Source: Thalassotalea mangrovi | Lineage (GTDB): Bacteria; Pseudomonadota; Gammaproteobacteria; Enterobacterales; Alteromonadaceae | Reading direction: 5' to 3' | DNA: 64,000 bases | Assembly: GCF_005116735.1 (NCBI RefSeq) | Contig: NZ_SWDB01000021.1 | Span: forward strand, 109,136-173,135 | The notes under the pieces: generated by a model | Told to the model about the DNA's origin: nothing | The model's input: the letters and a program-made list of their open reading frames with translations, nothing else | Database searches by the model: none | Position numbers and translations under genes: made by a program | Part shown: positions 24,670 to 34,327 of the stretch, piece after piece | Numbering within the stretch: the stretch's first letter is position 1 | Layout of the letters: every line of letters begins with the position of its first letter

Positions 24670-25527
24670 ATGAGTAAGGTGTTAACTGAGTTATTGGGGC
24701 TGTTGAGCCTGGAAGAATTAGACACGAATTTATTTTTAGGCCAGAGTCAGGATCTTGGTTTTAAGGCCGTCTTCGGTGGTCAGGTTATTGGTCAGGCGTT
24801 ATCGGCGGCAAAACAAACTCTCGGTGATGAACGCCACCTGCACTCTTTTCATTGTTACTTCCTGCGTCCTGGCGATGCGCAGAAGCCTATCTCTTATCTG
24901 GTTGATATCACTCGGGATGGTAAAAGCTTCAGCACCCGTCGCGTACAGGCGATGCAAAACGGCAAAATCATCTACAACATGATGGCCTCGTTTCAAAAAG
25001 ACGAAGACGGCTTTGATCATCAGGATATCATGCCTGATGTACCGGGCCCGGAAGAGCTGCCTAGCCTGCATGAATTACAGTTAAAATATAAGCCGCATAT
25101 TCCAGAACACTTACATGCGACTATTTTTGCCGAACGCCCAATCGAATTTCGACCGGTTAAGGAATATGACTGGTTAAATCCAAAAATATCCGAGCCGAGA
25201 AACCAGGTCTGGATGCGAGCTAAAGGGGATTTGGGTGACGATCAGCGCATTCATCGTTACCTGTTGGGCTACGCATCGGATTATAACTTCCTGCCAACCG
25301 CGGTTCACCCTCACGGCAAGAATATCTGGTCAAAGGATTTTCAAATCGCCACTATCGATCATGCCATGTGGTTTCATCGTTCGTTTCGCTTTGATGATTG
25401 GTTGTTATACGATATCGACAGCCCTTCAGCCAGCGGCGGCCGGGGCCTGGTCAGAGGCAAAATCTTTGACCGTCAAGGCCGGCTGGTAGCCTCGACGATT
25501 CAGGAAGGGGTCATTCGCCAATACTAA
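24670..25527 (+). CDS. tesB: Acyl-CoA thioesterase II
   Basis: 285 aa, the normal TesB size, made of two hotdog domains. Seen: FLGQSQDLGFKAVFGGQVIG (near residue 20, the N-terminal hotdog with the conserved GGQ), LHSFHCYFLRPGDAQKPI (H-x-Y-F-L-R-P, residues ~57-74), and in the second domain the catalytic set with ATIDHAMWFHR (D, near residue 235) and a C-terminal STIQEGVIRQ. It hydrolyses medium- and long-chain acyl-CoAs in the cytoplasm. A TATAAGGATAATTGA sequence gives the ribosome site just before the ATG. It is divergent from the riboswitch transcript and convergent with the MscS channel gene. Confidence 0.93.
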   Translation: MSKVLTELLGLLSLEELDTNLFLGQSQDLGFKAVFGGQVIGQALSAAKQTLGDERHLHSFHCYFLRPGDAQKPISYLVDITRDGKSFSTRRVQAMQNGKIIYNMMASFQKDEDGFDHQDIMPDVPGPEELPSLHELQLKYKPHIPEHLHATIFAERPIEFRPVKEYDWLNPKISEPRNQVWMRAKGDLGDDQRIHRYLLGYASDYNFLPTAVHPHGKNIWSKDFQIATIDHAMWFHRSFRFDDWLLYDIDSPSASGGRGLVRGKIFDRQGRLVASTIQEGVIRQY

Positions 25528-25548
25528 AACCAATTCACATTGGTATTA

Positions 25549-26793
25549 TCATCGGCGCGCTTGTTGCCAGTCGTAACCGGTTGGATTCTGGAACAGGCGC
25601 AACTCGAATAACGGCGCAATCGCGAACAGGTGGTCAAAAATGTCTGCCTGAATGGCTTCATAGTTTACCCAATTAATGTCATTACTGAAAAAATACAGTT
25701 CCAGCGAGACACCTGTTTCACTCGGTTTCAGCTGTCTGACCATGCAGGTCATATCAGGGTGCACCTTAGGGTGATTCTGTAAGTAGGCGGTAATATAAGC
25801 GCGGAAGGTGCCAATATTGGTCAACTTGCGCAAGTTGGGATTGCTTTCATCCTGGTCGCCTTTTTGTGAATTGTATGCCCTGACCTCTTCATGTTTTTGC
25901 TGCAAATAGGGTTGCAGCAGTTCAAATTTCGACAATTGCTCTAGTAATTCGGCCGAACAAAAATGAATACTGCTTAAGTCGATTTGGATACAACGTTTAA
26001 TGCGGCGGCCGCCGGATGCAGTCATGCCACGCCAGTTCTTAAAAGATTCACTGATCAGGGCATAGGTCGGAATAGTCGTAACCGTGTTGTCCCAGTTCTG
26101 CACTTTTACGGTGTTTAAGGCTATCTCCAGCACATCTCCATCAGCGCCATACTGCGGCATTTCAATCCAATCCCCCGGCGCTACCATCTTATTGGCAGAG
26201 ATTTGGATACTGGCCACCAGTCCTTTGATCGTATCCTGAAATACTAATAACAATACTGCCGTTAATGCACCCAAGCCGCTAAGCAAATAAATTGGTGATT
26301 TATTGACGACTTCCGAAATTGCCAGGATGATAGCGACCAGGTAAACCGCTAATTTCAATACCTGAATCGTTGCATTTAATGGTAGGTATTTCTCTTTACT
26401 GGATTCCTGAAACGCGGAATTGGTGACATTGAGCAAAGCGCTTACGCTGCGGGCAAACTGCAGGGCCAGGCCGACTTTGGCGAAAATCAGAATGCCATCG
26501 AGTAATAATGGATACTGGCGAATCAATATCGGGCTAAACACCAGCAATACGGTGAGCGGCACTAACCAGGCGGCGCGACTGAATACATTATGCTGGACCA
26601 ATAAATCGTCCCAGGTATTAGCCGACTTGCTCACCATTTTATGAACAAAATTGAGTACCTGATGCTTAGCTACGTAAAAGCCGATCCAACACAAAACCAG
26701 CAATACGGTCAGGCCTATGCCCAATGAAACAGGTTCCACATAATGCATTGGCAAGCCCTGCTCTACCATCCAGGATTGTACTTCAGTAATCAA
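25549..26793 (-). CDS. ybdG: MscS-family mechanosensitive channel, YbdG type
   Basis: 414 aa, matching E. coli YbdG (MscM) in length and layout: about five membrane helices (from residue ~22), then the MscS pore helix region LLSGLGALTAVLLLVFQDTIKGLVASIQI (pieces at residues ~168-197), the beta domain (GDWIEMPQYGADGDVLEIAL, VKVQNWDNTVTTIPTYALI) and a cytoplasmic domain. A ~50-residue insertion with QKHEEVRAYNSQKGDQDE is also found in the YbdG type. Inner-membrane osmotic safety valve of small conductance. It stands alone between tesB and the sulfotransferase gene. Confidence 0.9.
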   Translation of the reverse strand: MITEVQSWMVEQGLPMHYVEPVSLGIGLTVLLVLCWIGFYVAKHQVLNFVHKMVSKSANTWDDLLVQHNVFSRAAWLVPLTVLLVFSPILIRQYPLLLDGILIFAKVGLALQFARSVSALLNVTNSAFQESSKEKYLPLNATIQVLKLAVYLVAIILAISEVVNKSPIYLLSGLGALTAVLLLVFQDTIKGLVASIQISANKMVAPGDWIEMPQYGADGDVLEIALNTVKVQNWDNTVTTIPTYALISESFKNWRGMTASGGRRIKRCIQIDLSSIHFCSAELLEQLSKFELLQPYLQQKHEEVRAYNSQKGDQDESNPNLRKLTNIGTFRAYITAYLQNHPKVHPDMTCMVRQLKPSETGVSLELYFFSNDINWVNYEAIQADIFDHLFAIAPLFELRLFQNPTGYDWQQARR

Positions 26794-27099
26794 AATTTGC
26801 GCCTTCCCTAAATACCCTAACGAAAAATTGCGACCATGATATTGAATTTCGATTCGTTAGGGGTTGTTGTTCTTTCAAGGTCATTTTTGCAGTGATTTGT
26901 TTGGGATATGAACAAGGTTATTTCGGTTTAGCGTACTTAATGTACGTTAATTCGAAAAACTGCAGTTCAGATTCAAAACAAACGCTGTTCGAAGAATTCA
27001 ACTGTCTTCTGTATCCAACATATTCTCCATTACTTTATTCGCTTAATCAATTAACCAACCCTTGTTGAACAAAAGTTGGCCGGCAAAGTTCAACAGCCC
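26794..27099. other. 306-bp intergenic region with one inverted repeat
   Basis: Contains TTAGCGTAC (26928-26936) facing GTACGTTAA (26942-26950), a 9-bp stem with one wobble and a 5-nt loop. It lies between the sulfotransferase stop (27100) and the MscS start (26793), both on the minus strand; there is no T-run, so its role is unclear. No gene is visible. Confidence 0.5.
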
Positions 27100-28767
27100 C
27101 TAAGCAAAATCCGGATCGATGCCGGCATCTTCGAGTTGTTGGCGTAATGGTAAAAGCTGAGTTTCGAAGTGCCGCCATTTCTGTAATGAATGCTGATAAA
27201 TGCCCTGCCTCACCTGAGTCGCACTGGCGGTGGTACTTGCCTGTGAATTTTTATCAAACGCTAAACATTGTGGCTCAAAGGCCAGGTCGCAATGTCCAAG
27301 CAACGCCTCAATCTGCAATTGCGGCGCCTGCACCAATTCTTCGTAACGAACGATATGTATCGACTCGCCCAATATCTGTTGCCAGTGTTGCATCAACTGA
27401 TGATGAGCAATGTAATAGGCCCCCAGCTCGTGCAGGTCATAGGAAAACGGGTAGCCTTGAGTGAACAAATGTTTATAGATGGCGTAACAGGTGTCCATTG
27501 GATTGCGCTTCACCAAAATCATTTTTGCCTGGGGTAACGCTCCTTTGATCAAGGCAGCATTTAACGAGTTAAGCGGTAGCTTATCGATAAAGCGTGATTT
27601 GTTTTGCCAATAAGCGCGAGTGGATTGCAAATACGCCTGGCCTAACGTCCCTAAATCCAGTTCGGTGCTACACTCCACGGCTTCACGTTTATCAGCAGGA
27701 TTACGGTTTAGATGGGCGCATATATGCTGGTGTAAGTGCCACGGGAAAAGATTAAGTTCACCCGCACTGGTAACCTCAGAATGACTACTAAGAATTCTCT
27801 CCACCAACGTAGAGCCAGTGCGTGGCAGGCCAAATATAAAAACCGGGATGGCTTGCCCTGGCGTTGCTGCAGTTTGACGCCAACCATCGACATTAGATTG
27901 AGTGAAGGTGCGGCGAATAGTTGTAAGTGCATTCACATCAGCGCCGACATCATATTTCATCGTCCGCCGCCGGCTTTTTGCCCCCCGTTGCAGATAATAA
28001 AAACTGTCAGGATAATCGCCAATATCCTCAAGCTCTTTAGCAAGGCTGTAGCATACCTGCGCCGTCTGCAACGGGTTCAGTGCTGGGTTATCAAGCAATG
28101 CTTGCAGTTGCGGCAAATGATTGTCGGTTAGCGTTTGTTTTCTCAAACTCGAGCGCAGTAATTGCGCCTCGGTATCCGTCGGCTGCAACTGCAGCGCCTT
28201 ATCAAGGCTCTGCTCTGCGGGGGCAATTTTACCCAAGTAACGTTGCACAGAACCGAGATTGAAATACAACTGTGCCCGGGTTAGCTGATCGTCGTTTTGC
28301 GCCAGCAACGCCTGGTAGGCTTGTTCCGCCACCTGGTAATCGCCAAGCTTATTACTGACCGAGGCAAGTTCAATCAGCTGTGATGTACTATCGGGTAGCT
28401 TTTTTATCCATTGCAATTGACAGATACCATCATCAAAGCGATTTAACAGCCACAAAATATGGGCTTTATGAATGCGCCATCCGGCAGTGTCCGGTGCCAA
28501 TGCCACTGCCTTATCGATACAATGCAGGGCTCGCTCAGCTTGTTTTAACTGAAACAGTAAAAAGCTATAGGCGTACCAGCCATGATCGTATTCAGGATAT
28601 TGTTTAGTAAACTGTTCGCAGGCTTGTTCGGCCACCCTGGCGGCGCGTTGATTGATAAGCGCCCAGATATCATCGAGCAAGGCTTCACGCTGCTCGTTTA
28701 TATCTGCCGTGATATTCGGCTGTGGCTTACTGTTACTGAAGTTCATCAATATTTGCTGTTTTTTCAT
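27100..28767 (-). CDS. TPR-repeat sulfotransferase
   Basis: 555 aa. The N-terminal ~260 residues are helical TPR-like repeats (for example ALHCIDKAVALAPDT, AEQAYQALLAQND, LYFNLGSVQRYLGKIAPAEQ). The C-terminal ~250 residues form a PAPS-dependent sulfotransferase: the 5'-phosphosulfate loop FGLPRTGSTLVERILSSH (near residue 314), SRFIDKLPLN, and the 3'-phosphate site ILVKRNPMDTCYAIYK. The family transfers sulfate to tyrosines or other hydroxyls, and such genes are often found beside TonB-dependent receptors in marine Gammaproteobacteria, as here. A strong terminator separates it from the receptor gene, so it probably has its own promoter. The acceptor is unknown. Confidence 0.88.
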   Translation of the reverse strand: MKKQQILMNFSNSKPQPNITADINEQREALLDDIWALINQRAARVAEQACEQFTKQYPEYDHGWYAYSFLLFQLKQAERALHCIDKAVALAPDTAGWRIHKAHILWLLNRFDDGICQLQWIKKLPDSTSQLIELASVSNKLGDYQVAEQAYQALLAQNDDQLTRAQLYFNLGSVQRYLGKIAPAEQSLDKALQLQPTDTEAQLLRSSLRKQTLTDNHLPQLQALLDNPALNPLQTAQVCYSLAKELEDIGDYPDSFYYLQRGAKSRRRTMKYDVGADVNALTTIRRTFTQSNVDGWRQTAATPGQAIPVFIFGLPRTGSTLVERILSSHSEVTSAGELNLFPWHLHQHICAHLNRNPADKREAVECSTELDLGTLGQAYLQSTRAYWQNKSRFIDKLPLNSLNAALIKGALPQAKMILVKRNPMDTCYAIYKHLFTQGYPFSYDLHELGAYYIAHHQLMQHWQQILGESIHIVRYEELVQAPQLQIEALLGHCDLAFEPQCLAFDKNSQASTTASATQVRQGIYQHSLQKWRHFETQLLPLRQQLEDAGIDPDFA

Positions 28768-28805
28768 CTACCTTAACCAAGTTTTTCGGCAATGGAAACC
28801 GATAA

Positions 28806-28835
28806 AAAAAGAGCCAGTGCAAACTGGCTCTTTTT
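28806..28835 (-). terminator. Rho-independent terminator (bidirectional) after the TonB receptor
   Basis: AAAAAGAGCCAGT (28806-28818), GCAA loop, ACTGGCTCTTTTT (28823-28835): a perfect 13-bp stem whose outer part gives a T-run in both directions. It lies 17 bp past the receptor stop on the minus strand. Confidence 0.92.
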
Positions 28836-28852
28836 CATGCTGCGATACCAGC

Positions 28853-31351
28853 TTAAAAGCGATAGGTCGCTGATACGCCAATGGTACGTGGCAGGCTGAT
28901 ATATTGTTTCGAGGAGTTTCCATAGAAGCTTTCGCTGGGATCGGTACCCATATGCCCCTGAGTCACCGCCCCTGTCACTCCTTCCTCGTTGGTGATGTTC
29001 TTCACATACAGGCTGACATCCCAATTCTCAGAGCTCAAGCGGGTGCTGGCATTGAACAGGGTAAATGCGTCGATCTCCATCTGCCGCGGATGGGCATCCG
29101 GGCCGCTGGCATCGCCATACCAGTTCAGGGATTCTGACTGATAGTACATATTGGCATTGGTTATCCAGTACCAACCGTTGTCGAGGCTAAAGGTATAATC
29201 CAGCGAAAAACTTAAAGTGTGTTCTGGTGTCAATGGTAGTTCATCGCCGTCTTCGGCAACCAGATACTCTGGGTTTTCCGCAAACACGGATGATGGCGCA
29301 TAAAAATCATCGGTCAATTCTGCCTGGACATAGGCATAGCCGATTACGTAGCGTAAATCGTCACCCAGGTATCCATGTAAATCTAATTCCAGACCCTGAC
29401 TTTCAGCACTGTCGCCATTGGCAACGGTAAAAAATCCCCAGTAGGATGCGGTATTCAGTTGCGGATCCTGCCAGTCCATCAGAAATAGTGATGCGGTATA
29501 GCCATGGTTATTGTCACCAAGATAGCCTTTGAGACCCACTTCGTAGTTGGTGATAGAGTCCGAGAAATACTGCTGCCACTCAGGACGCTCTTCGAGGCTG
29601 CCATCAAGCGGTACCGCATTGGCACCACCGCGACGATAGCCTTCCGAAACAGTACCGTAGAGCATAGTACTCTGCCCGAGATCCCAGGATACATTGGCTT
29701 TAAATAAAGTATCGTTGTCATCTTCACCAAAACTTGGAGAATCGCCCAGGAATGGCCAGATAGGTAATGACAGGACCGTGTCGTTATCCGATTCATTATC
29801 AAAAGTTCGCAGTCCAACCGTGGCGCGAAAATCGTCGCTAAAGTGATAAGTCACCTCACCAAATAACGCGGTGTCTTTAAAGCTTTCATCGCGGACGTAG
29901 TGAAAGTCATTGTCGGTATATACCATGCCAAAATCGCCCATGATGCCCCACCAGGGGAATGCGGCATTGGCCCACTGCTGATAGCCAGGCATAAAGCTAT
30001 CCTGATAAACCTTGCGATCCTGATCCATGTAATAAAAACCTACCACCCAGTCCATATTCGCGACCGGTTCATTGGACACCAGGCGCAATTCCTGCACAAA
30101 CGCTTCTTCTTCGTAACCCCGGGTAGCAATCGCGATAGGACGTGGTGCCCCGTAATACAAGCCGGTAAACCATTTTTGCTGGGCATAAAAACCGGAATTA
30201 TCACTCAATGCTTCACCATCGTTGTTATAACTGGATGACGATGATGTCAGGGTGGCAAACCCCAAATTCCACTCAATTTCCAGCGCGGTCAATGACACGT
30301 CCCGCTCAGAGGGCTCAAGCACTACCGCACCATTTTCGTATTCGCCGTATTCAGTCGGTACCCGAGCATCGTCAACTGATTCGGTCCAGTGAACGCCCCG
30401 GGTGACCTGGCGACGACCACCCGTTTCATCACTTTGGTACTGATAGGACAATAGAAAGTTAAGGTTATCGGTGAGGTCAAAGGCAAGGGCAACACGACCG
30501 TAATCGATATCCACCGTATCGGCATCTTCTTTGCTGGTGAATACCGGTTCACCAGTGGCAATATCGCCGTTGGCTGGTACCGGGGTCAATTGTCCCTCAT
30601 CATTTGCATAGACACTGCCAGCGCCATACACAACCGGCTGTAACTCGTAAAGTGTCGTGTAATCAACAATACCGTCATTGTCGATTTTGCCAAAGTTTGC
30701 CCGAAATGCCAGGCTGTCACCAAGCGGTACATTGACGATGACATCACCGGACAGGTTGTCACCTTCGGAGCCTTCAGTCTGGCTGTAGGTGAAATTAACA
30801 CTACCACTAAAATCATCTGTATCCGGACGATTCATTCGGTATTTCACCGTACCGGCCAGTGAGCCAGAACCGTATAGGGTACCCTGCGGACCCCGCAGTA
30901 CTTCCACCTGTTCAATGTCTTTCAGGATAAAATTGGCATAGATTGGCGTGTCATTGACATAGGTTGAAACGGTTGGGACCGCAGAGCGAGGCACATCGCC
31001 AGCGGCACCACTGTCGACATTGATACCGCGGATAATGATCGAATTTACGGTTCCGGAATTGCGATAGCCCCGATCAACAACGGTTATACCCGGAACATTC
31101 CGAAGCAGCTCACTGGCATCAATGATCTGATTGTTTTCCAGCTCTTGCCCCGAAACGGCAGAGATATTATAAGGCACTTCCTTAATGTTCTGGGTACGCC
31201 GGTTGGCAGTAACTTCGATAACTTCCATGCCGGATTGCTGCGCACTTTCCTCGGCAACGGCCAAAGGCACAGCGGCGTAAAGCCCTGCCGAACTGATTGC
31301 TAACGCTACTTGCGAAAGTCTGAAACTCAAAGGTTTATTGTTGATCTTCAT
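28853..31351 (-). CDS. TonB-dependent outer-membrane receptor
   Basis: 832 aa. A signal peptide (residues ~1-32, ending AVPLAVAEE) precedes a TonB box-like segment GMEVIEVTANRR and the plug domain: EVPYNISAVSGQELENN, LLRNVPGITVVDRG, IIIRGINVD, VEVLRGPQGTLYGSGSLAG. The rest is a 22-strand barrel in appearance, ending in ...SLPRTIGVSATYRF with the terminal Phe required for outer-membrane assembly. It takes up a ligand larger than porins pass, using TonB energy. Ligand unknown; the gene lies 68 bp after the carbon-nitrogen hydrolase in an in-line locus with an MFS transporter and serine hydrolase, which suggests a shared substrate. Confidence 0.93.
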   Translation of the reverse strand: MKINNKPLSFRLSQVALAISSAGLYAAVPLAVAEESAQQSGMEVIEVTANRRTQNIKEVPYNISAVSGQELENNQIIDASELLRNVPGITVVDRGYRNSGTVNSIIIRGINVDSGAAGDVPRSAVPTVSTYVNDTPIYANFILKDIEQVEVLRGPQGTLYGSGSLAGTVKYRMNRPDTDDFSGSVNFTYSQTEGSEGDNLSGDVIVNVPLGDSLAFRANFGKIDNDGIVDYTTLYELQPVVYGAGSVYANDEGQLTPVPANGDIATGEPVFTSKEDADTVDIDYGRVALAFDLTDNLNFLLSYQYQSDETGGRRQVTRGVHWTESVDDARVPTEYGEYENGAVVLEPSERDVSLTALEIEWNLGFATLTSSSSSYNNDGEALSDNSGFYAQQKWFTGLYYGAPRPIAIATRGYEEEAFVQELRLVSNEPVANMDWVVGFYYMDQDRKVYQDSFMPGYQQWANAAFPWWGIMGDFGMVYTDNDFHYVRDESFKDTALFGEVTYHFSDDFRATVGLRTFDNESDNDTVLSLPIWPFLGDSPSFGEDDNDTLFKANVSWDLGQSTMLYGTVSEGYRRGGANAVPLDGSLEERPEWQQYFSDSITNYEVGLKGYLGDNNHGYTASLFLMDWQDPQLNTASYWGFFTVANGDSAESQGLELDLHGYLGDDLRYVIGYAYVQAELTDDFYAPSSVFAENPEYLVAEDGDELPLTPEHTLSFSLDYTFSLDNGWYWITNANMYYQSESLNWYGDASGPDAHPRQMEIDAFTLFNASTRLSSENWDVSLYVKNITNEEGVTGAVTQGHMGTDPSESFYGNSSKQYISLPRTIGVSATYRF

Positions 31352-31419
31352 GGGTATTATCTCGCTCGTTGTTATCTTATCAATGTATTGGTTTAGGTTG
31401 CTTTGCGTTAGTACCAGAA

Positions 31420-32292
31420 TTAACCTTGTGATGAGTCCAGATTGGGCGACGTTGGTTTTTGCAACGGTCCCAGCTTATTCAGCGCACTGGTACTCAGTTT
31501 TTTCTGGTACTGTGGAAACTCAATGGTTTTATCGCGAAAGCTTTTCAGAGGCTGTCCTAAGCCCTGCCAGCCCTGCTCCCGCACTCGTCGTAGATAATCG
31601 AAGTCGACTTCAAATAAAATCAGTTCCTGATTGGTCTGGGCCTGATGAATAACTTCACCTCCTGGACCAACAACAATCGACTTACCAACGGCCAGCTCGC
31701 CAGTAGCATTGATATCAACCATATAGCACTGATTCATCGCAGCATTAGCACGGCTAATCGATAGTTCCACATCCCTGTCAATGGTATTGGTGAGGGTTGG
31801 ATGAATAATGACTTCGGCGCCCTGGTAGCAAAGAGCACGAACGGTTTCCGGAAACCACATGTCGTAACAGATAGACAGGCCAAAACAGCCAACACCAGGA
31901 ATATTGAAGGTAGTAAACTCATTGCCGCTGGAAATGCCAGTTTCATAGGGCAGGAATGGATAAATCTTTTGATAACGGCAGATCACTTCTCCGTGGGGGG
32001 AAATGACTGAGCAGGTATTGTATATCTGATCATTAATCCTTTGGTATAAGGAGCCGGTCACCAGATAAATTTCATTCTCCATGGCAAGCTGACAATAACG
32101 TTGTTCAGCATCGCCGGGCAGGGACTGGGCAAATCGTGGCGCACTGCCAAAGGTTGCCAGTTCCGACAACACCACCATATCCAGTTGCAGGAATCGTTTT
32201 TTCGCCAGTACTACCTGTTGCTGGATACGATAAAAATTATCTTCATTATTGACAAGGTTCAGTTGTAACCCGGCAATCATAAATGTCGACAT
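31420..32292 (-). CDS. Carbon-nitrogen hydrolase (nitrilase superfamily)
   Basis: 290 aa. ATG 32292 is chosen because AAGGAGA lies about 10 bp upstream; the frame is open further up, but without support. The catalytic triad is complete: VLSELATFG (E44), RYQKIYPFLPYE (K109) and LSICYDMWFPET (C142). This is an amidase or N-carbamoyl hydrolase type rather than a true nitrilase by its length and the CYDMWFPE form, but the substrate is not readable. Cytoplasmic. It sits between the MocR regulator and the TonB receptor, all in one direction. Confidence 0.9.
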   Translation of the reverse strand: MSTFMIAGLQLNLVNNEDNFYRIQQQVVLAKKRFLQLDMVVLSELATFGSAPRFAQSLPGDAEQRYCQLAMENEIYLVTGSLYQRINDQIYNTCSVISPHGEVICRYQKIYPFLPYETGISSGNEFTTFNIPGVGCFGLSICYDMWFPETVRALCYQGAEVIIHPTLTNTIDRDVELSISRANAAMNQCYMVDINATGELAVGKSIVVGPGGEVIHQAQTNQELILFEVDFDYLRRVREQGWQGLGQPLKSFRDKTIEFPQYQKKLSTSALNKLGPLQKPTSPNLDSSQG

Positions 32293-32396
32293 GTTGAAGC
32301 ATCTCCTTGTCTTTCGGGGAAAATGGAAAAACATCGTGCTGTCGAAGAACAGCCGTTACCAGATTATGAGAAGTGAAAAATTAGCGGTAGAGCCAG

Positions 32397-34244
32397 TTAC
32401 GACTTTTTGTTTAAGCCAACCGCGATAACAGTAGACGAAAGAGGAGATTTTTTAGTGAAAAACGCCGAGTCGACCAGTTTGCCGTCCCGTAGCCAGAATA
32501 TTTGTTTACTGTGCACAGCAATATTGAAACCCAGTACCTCGCCATATGACCATTTTTGCCATTGGCGAAACCAGGTATCGCCTTCCAGCCACCACTGGCC
32601 GGTGTCGGTTTTCTCATTATGGTGCCCTTCCCAGCCCTGCATGGTGCCGTCAGCGAACAATTTAATACGGTAGGGCTCACCAAACACGGTGCGGCCGATA
32701 AATTCGCAATCCGCCATAAAATCAGGCAATTGCTCATTGCTCAATGAAACCGCATCTGCCGGCAGGTGTTCATCATCGTTTTCATGGTTTTGCCAGAAAA
32801 TCTGTGCCAGCAACTGCACGCCGGCACGAATTTTCTCCACTTCAATACTGCTGACCCCGAGTCGAAAATAATATTCCGGTTTGTTATCGCGGCCGTAATA
32901 GCGAGTGACCGACTCGATTAATATGCCTTTTTTGGCGGCCTGAGTGGCGAATTGCTGACTGTTCAGGTGCTTAGGACCTTTAATCCAGCAGGCACTGCCG
33001 CCCACACTATGGGAGGTGACAATCGCAGTGGGTAGATAGTGATTTAATGCTTCACGCAGTTCCTGCCAGCGCTGTTGCAGGGTTTGATTAAGCTTGCGCA
33101 TCACGGTGTCGTAGTAACCTAACGAGATAAACAGAGCCATGGTACGTTGGTTATTGGCTGGCGGATGGCGCACACACAAAGAACGTAGCTCACGGGCCGC
33201 TTTGATAAATTCCGCCGGGGCGACCATGTATCCGAGCCGTAACCCGGGTGCCAATACGTTTGAAAAACTGGATAAATAGATAACCCGCCCCTGGCAATCA
33301 AGACTCTTAATGGCAGGATGCGGATTGCTAATAAAATTTGCCTCACACTCATAATCGTCTTCAATAATAATAAAATCATGTTCATTGGCTTTGCTGATCA
33401 GCTGTTCTCGCCGAGCCTGGGACAAGGTCACCGCAGTTGGCACCTGGTGACTCGGGGTTACATAAACCGCATCGATATGGTGATTGATGGCATCGATTTG
33501 AATGCCATTATTATCGACATCGACCAAATCGACAACGGCGCGACGATGCTCGGCCAGTTTTCTCATTCCCGCATATCCTGGCTCCTCCATTGCCAGCAGG
33601 GTTTGTTCATCAAGCAAAAGTTCACTCAGTAAATACAGGCCCTGCTGCGACCCAATGGTGATCAGGATTTCATCCGGCTGGGCGAAAATGCCACGCCTTG
33701 GCAATACTTTGGTGCGAATTTCGTCAATCAGAAATAAATCATCCATTGAGCCGCTATCACTGGCCCAGGTGGTAATTTCATTAACATTCATCGTCAGGCG
33801 CGAACATTCTCGCCACGGATTTACCGGAAACAGGCTTAAATCAAATTGCCCGGCGATAAACGGATATGGGTATTCCTGCCAGTTATCCGGATATGGTGGT
33901 GGTAATTTATCAGGCGCAGGCTGATTAATGCGTTGGCTCCATAAACACTGCTGTTCACTAGGGGTAATTGCTGCACTGCAGTCGAACTGAGGTTGCAGCG
34001 ACTCACTAACATAAATACCACTGCGCTCGCGTGATTTCAGGTAACCTTCATCGGTGAGTTGCTGATAGGCAAAGACTACGGTATTCCGGGCAACATCTAA
34101 TTGCTCGGCCAGCTTGCGGGACGATGGCATCTTACAACCGGCGGGAAAGTAACCGTGATTGATAGCTTCGATAAGTTTTTGCTTTATCTGTTGTTGTAAG
34201 CTGATATTGGTATCGGCTTCGAGAACTAATAGATGCTGGAGCAT
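32397..34244 (-). CDS. MocR-type regulator lacking the PLP lysine, with C-terminal extension
   Basis: 615 aa from ATG 34244 (start uncertain; the frame is open to 34301). N-terminal GntR winged helix: ISLQQQIKQKLIEAINHGYF, CKMPSSRKLAEQLDVARNTV, YLKSRERSGIYV. Then a fold-type I aminotransferase-like domain: TIGSQQGLYLLSELLLDEQ, MEEPGYAGM, VTPSHQVPTAV, IIEDDYECEANF and FRLGVSS. At the Schiff-base site the sequence is YLSSFSNVLAPGLRLGY: asparagine stands where family members have lysine (codon AAC). The last ~130 residues (from ~486) are an added beta-rich domain (FGEPYRIKLFADGTMQGWEG, TGQWWLEGDTWFRQWQKW) resembling DUF995-type small domains. It probably regulates the surrounding locus. Confidence 0.85.
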   Translation of the reverse strand: MLQHLLVLEADTNISLQQQIKQKLIEAINHGYFPAGCKMPSSRKLAEQLDVARNTVVFAYQQLTDEGYLKSRERSGIYVSESLQPQFDCSAAITPSEQQCLWSQRINQPAPDKLPPPYPDNWQEYPYPFIAGQFDLSLFPVNPWRECSRLTMNVNEITTWASDSGSMDDLFLIDEIRTKVLPRRGIFAQPDEILITIGSQQGLYLLSELLLDEQTLLAMEEPGYAGMRKLAEHRRAVVDLVDVDNNGIQIDAINHHIDAVYVTPSHQVPTAVTLSQARREQLISKANEHDFIIIEDDYECEANFISNPHPAIKSLDCQGRVIYLSSFSNVLAPGLRLGYMVAPAEFIKAARELRSLCVRHPPANNQRTMALFISLGYYDTVMRKLNQTLQQRWQELREALNHYLPTAIVTSHSVGGSACWIKGPKHLNSQQFATQAAKKGILIESVTRYYGRDNKPEYYFRLGVSSIEVEKIRAGVQLLAQIFWQNHENDDEHLPADAVSLSNEQLPDFMADCEFIGRTVFGEPYRIKLFADGTMQGWEGHHNEKTDTGQWWLEGDTWFRQWQKWSYGEVLGFNIAVHSKQIFWLRDGKLVDSAFFTKKSPLSSTVIAVGLNKKS

Positions 34245-34327
34245 AATCGATTCACAAAACTGTTTAAAAAACAGACTACTGAACTTCTTCTGCCAGCGCA
34301 ACTATTGATAAATCAATCGGTTAATGA

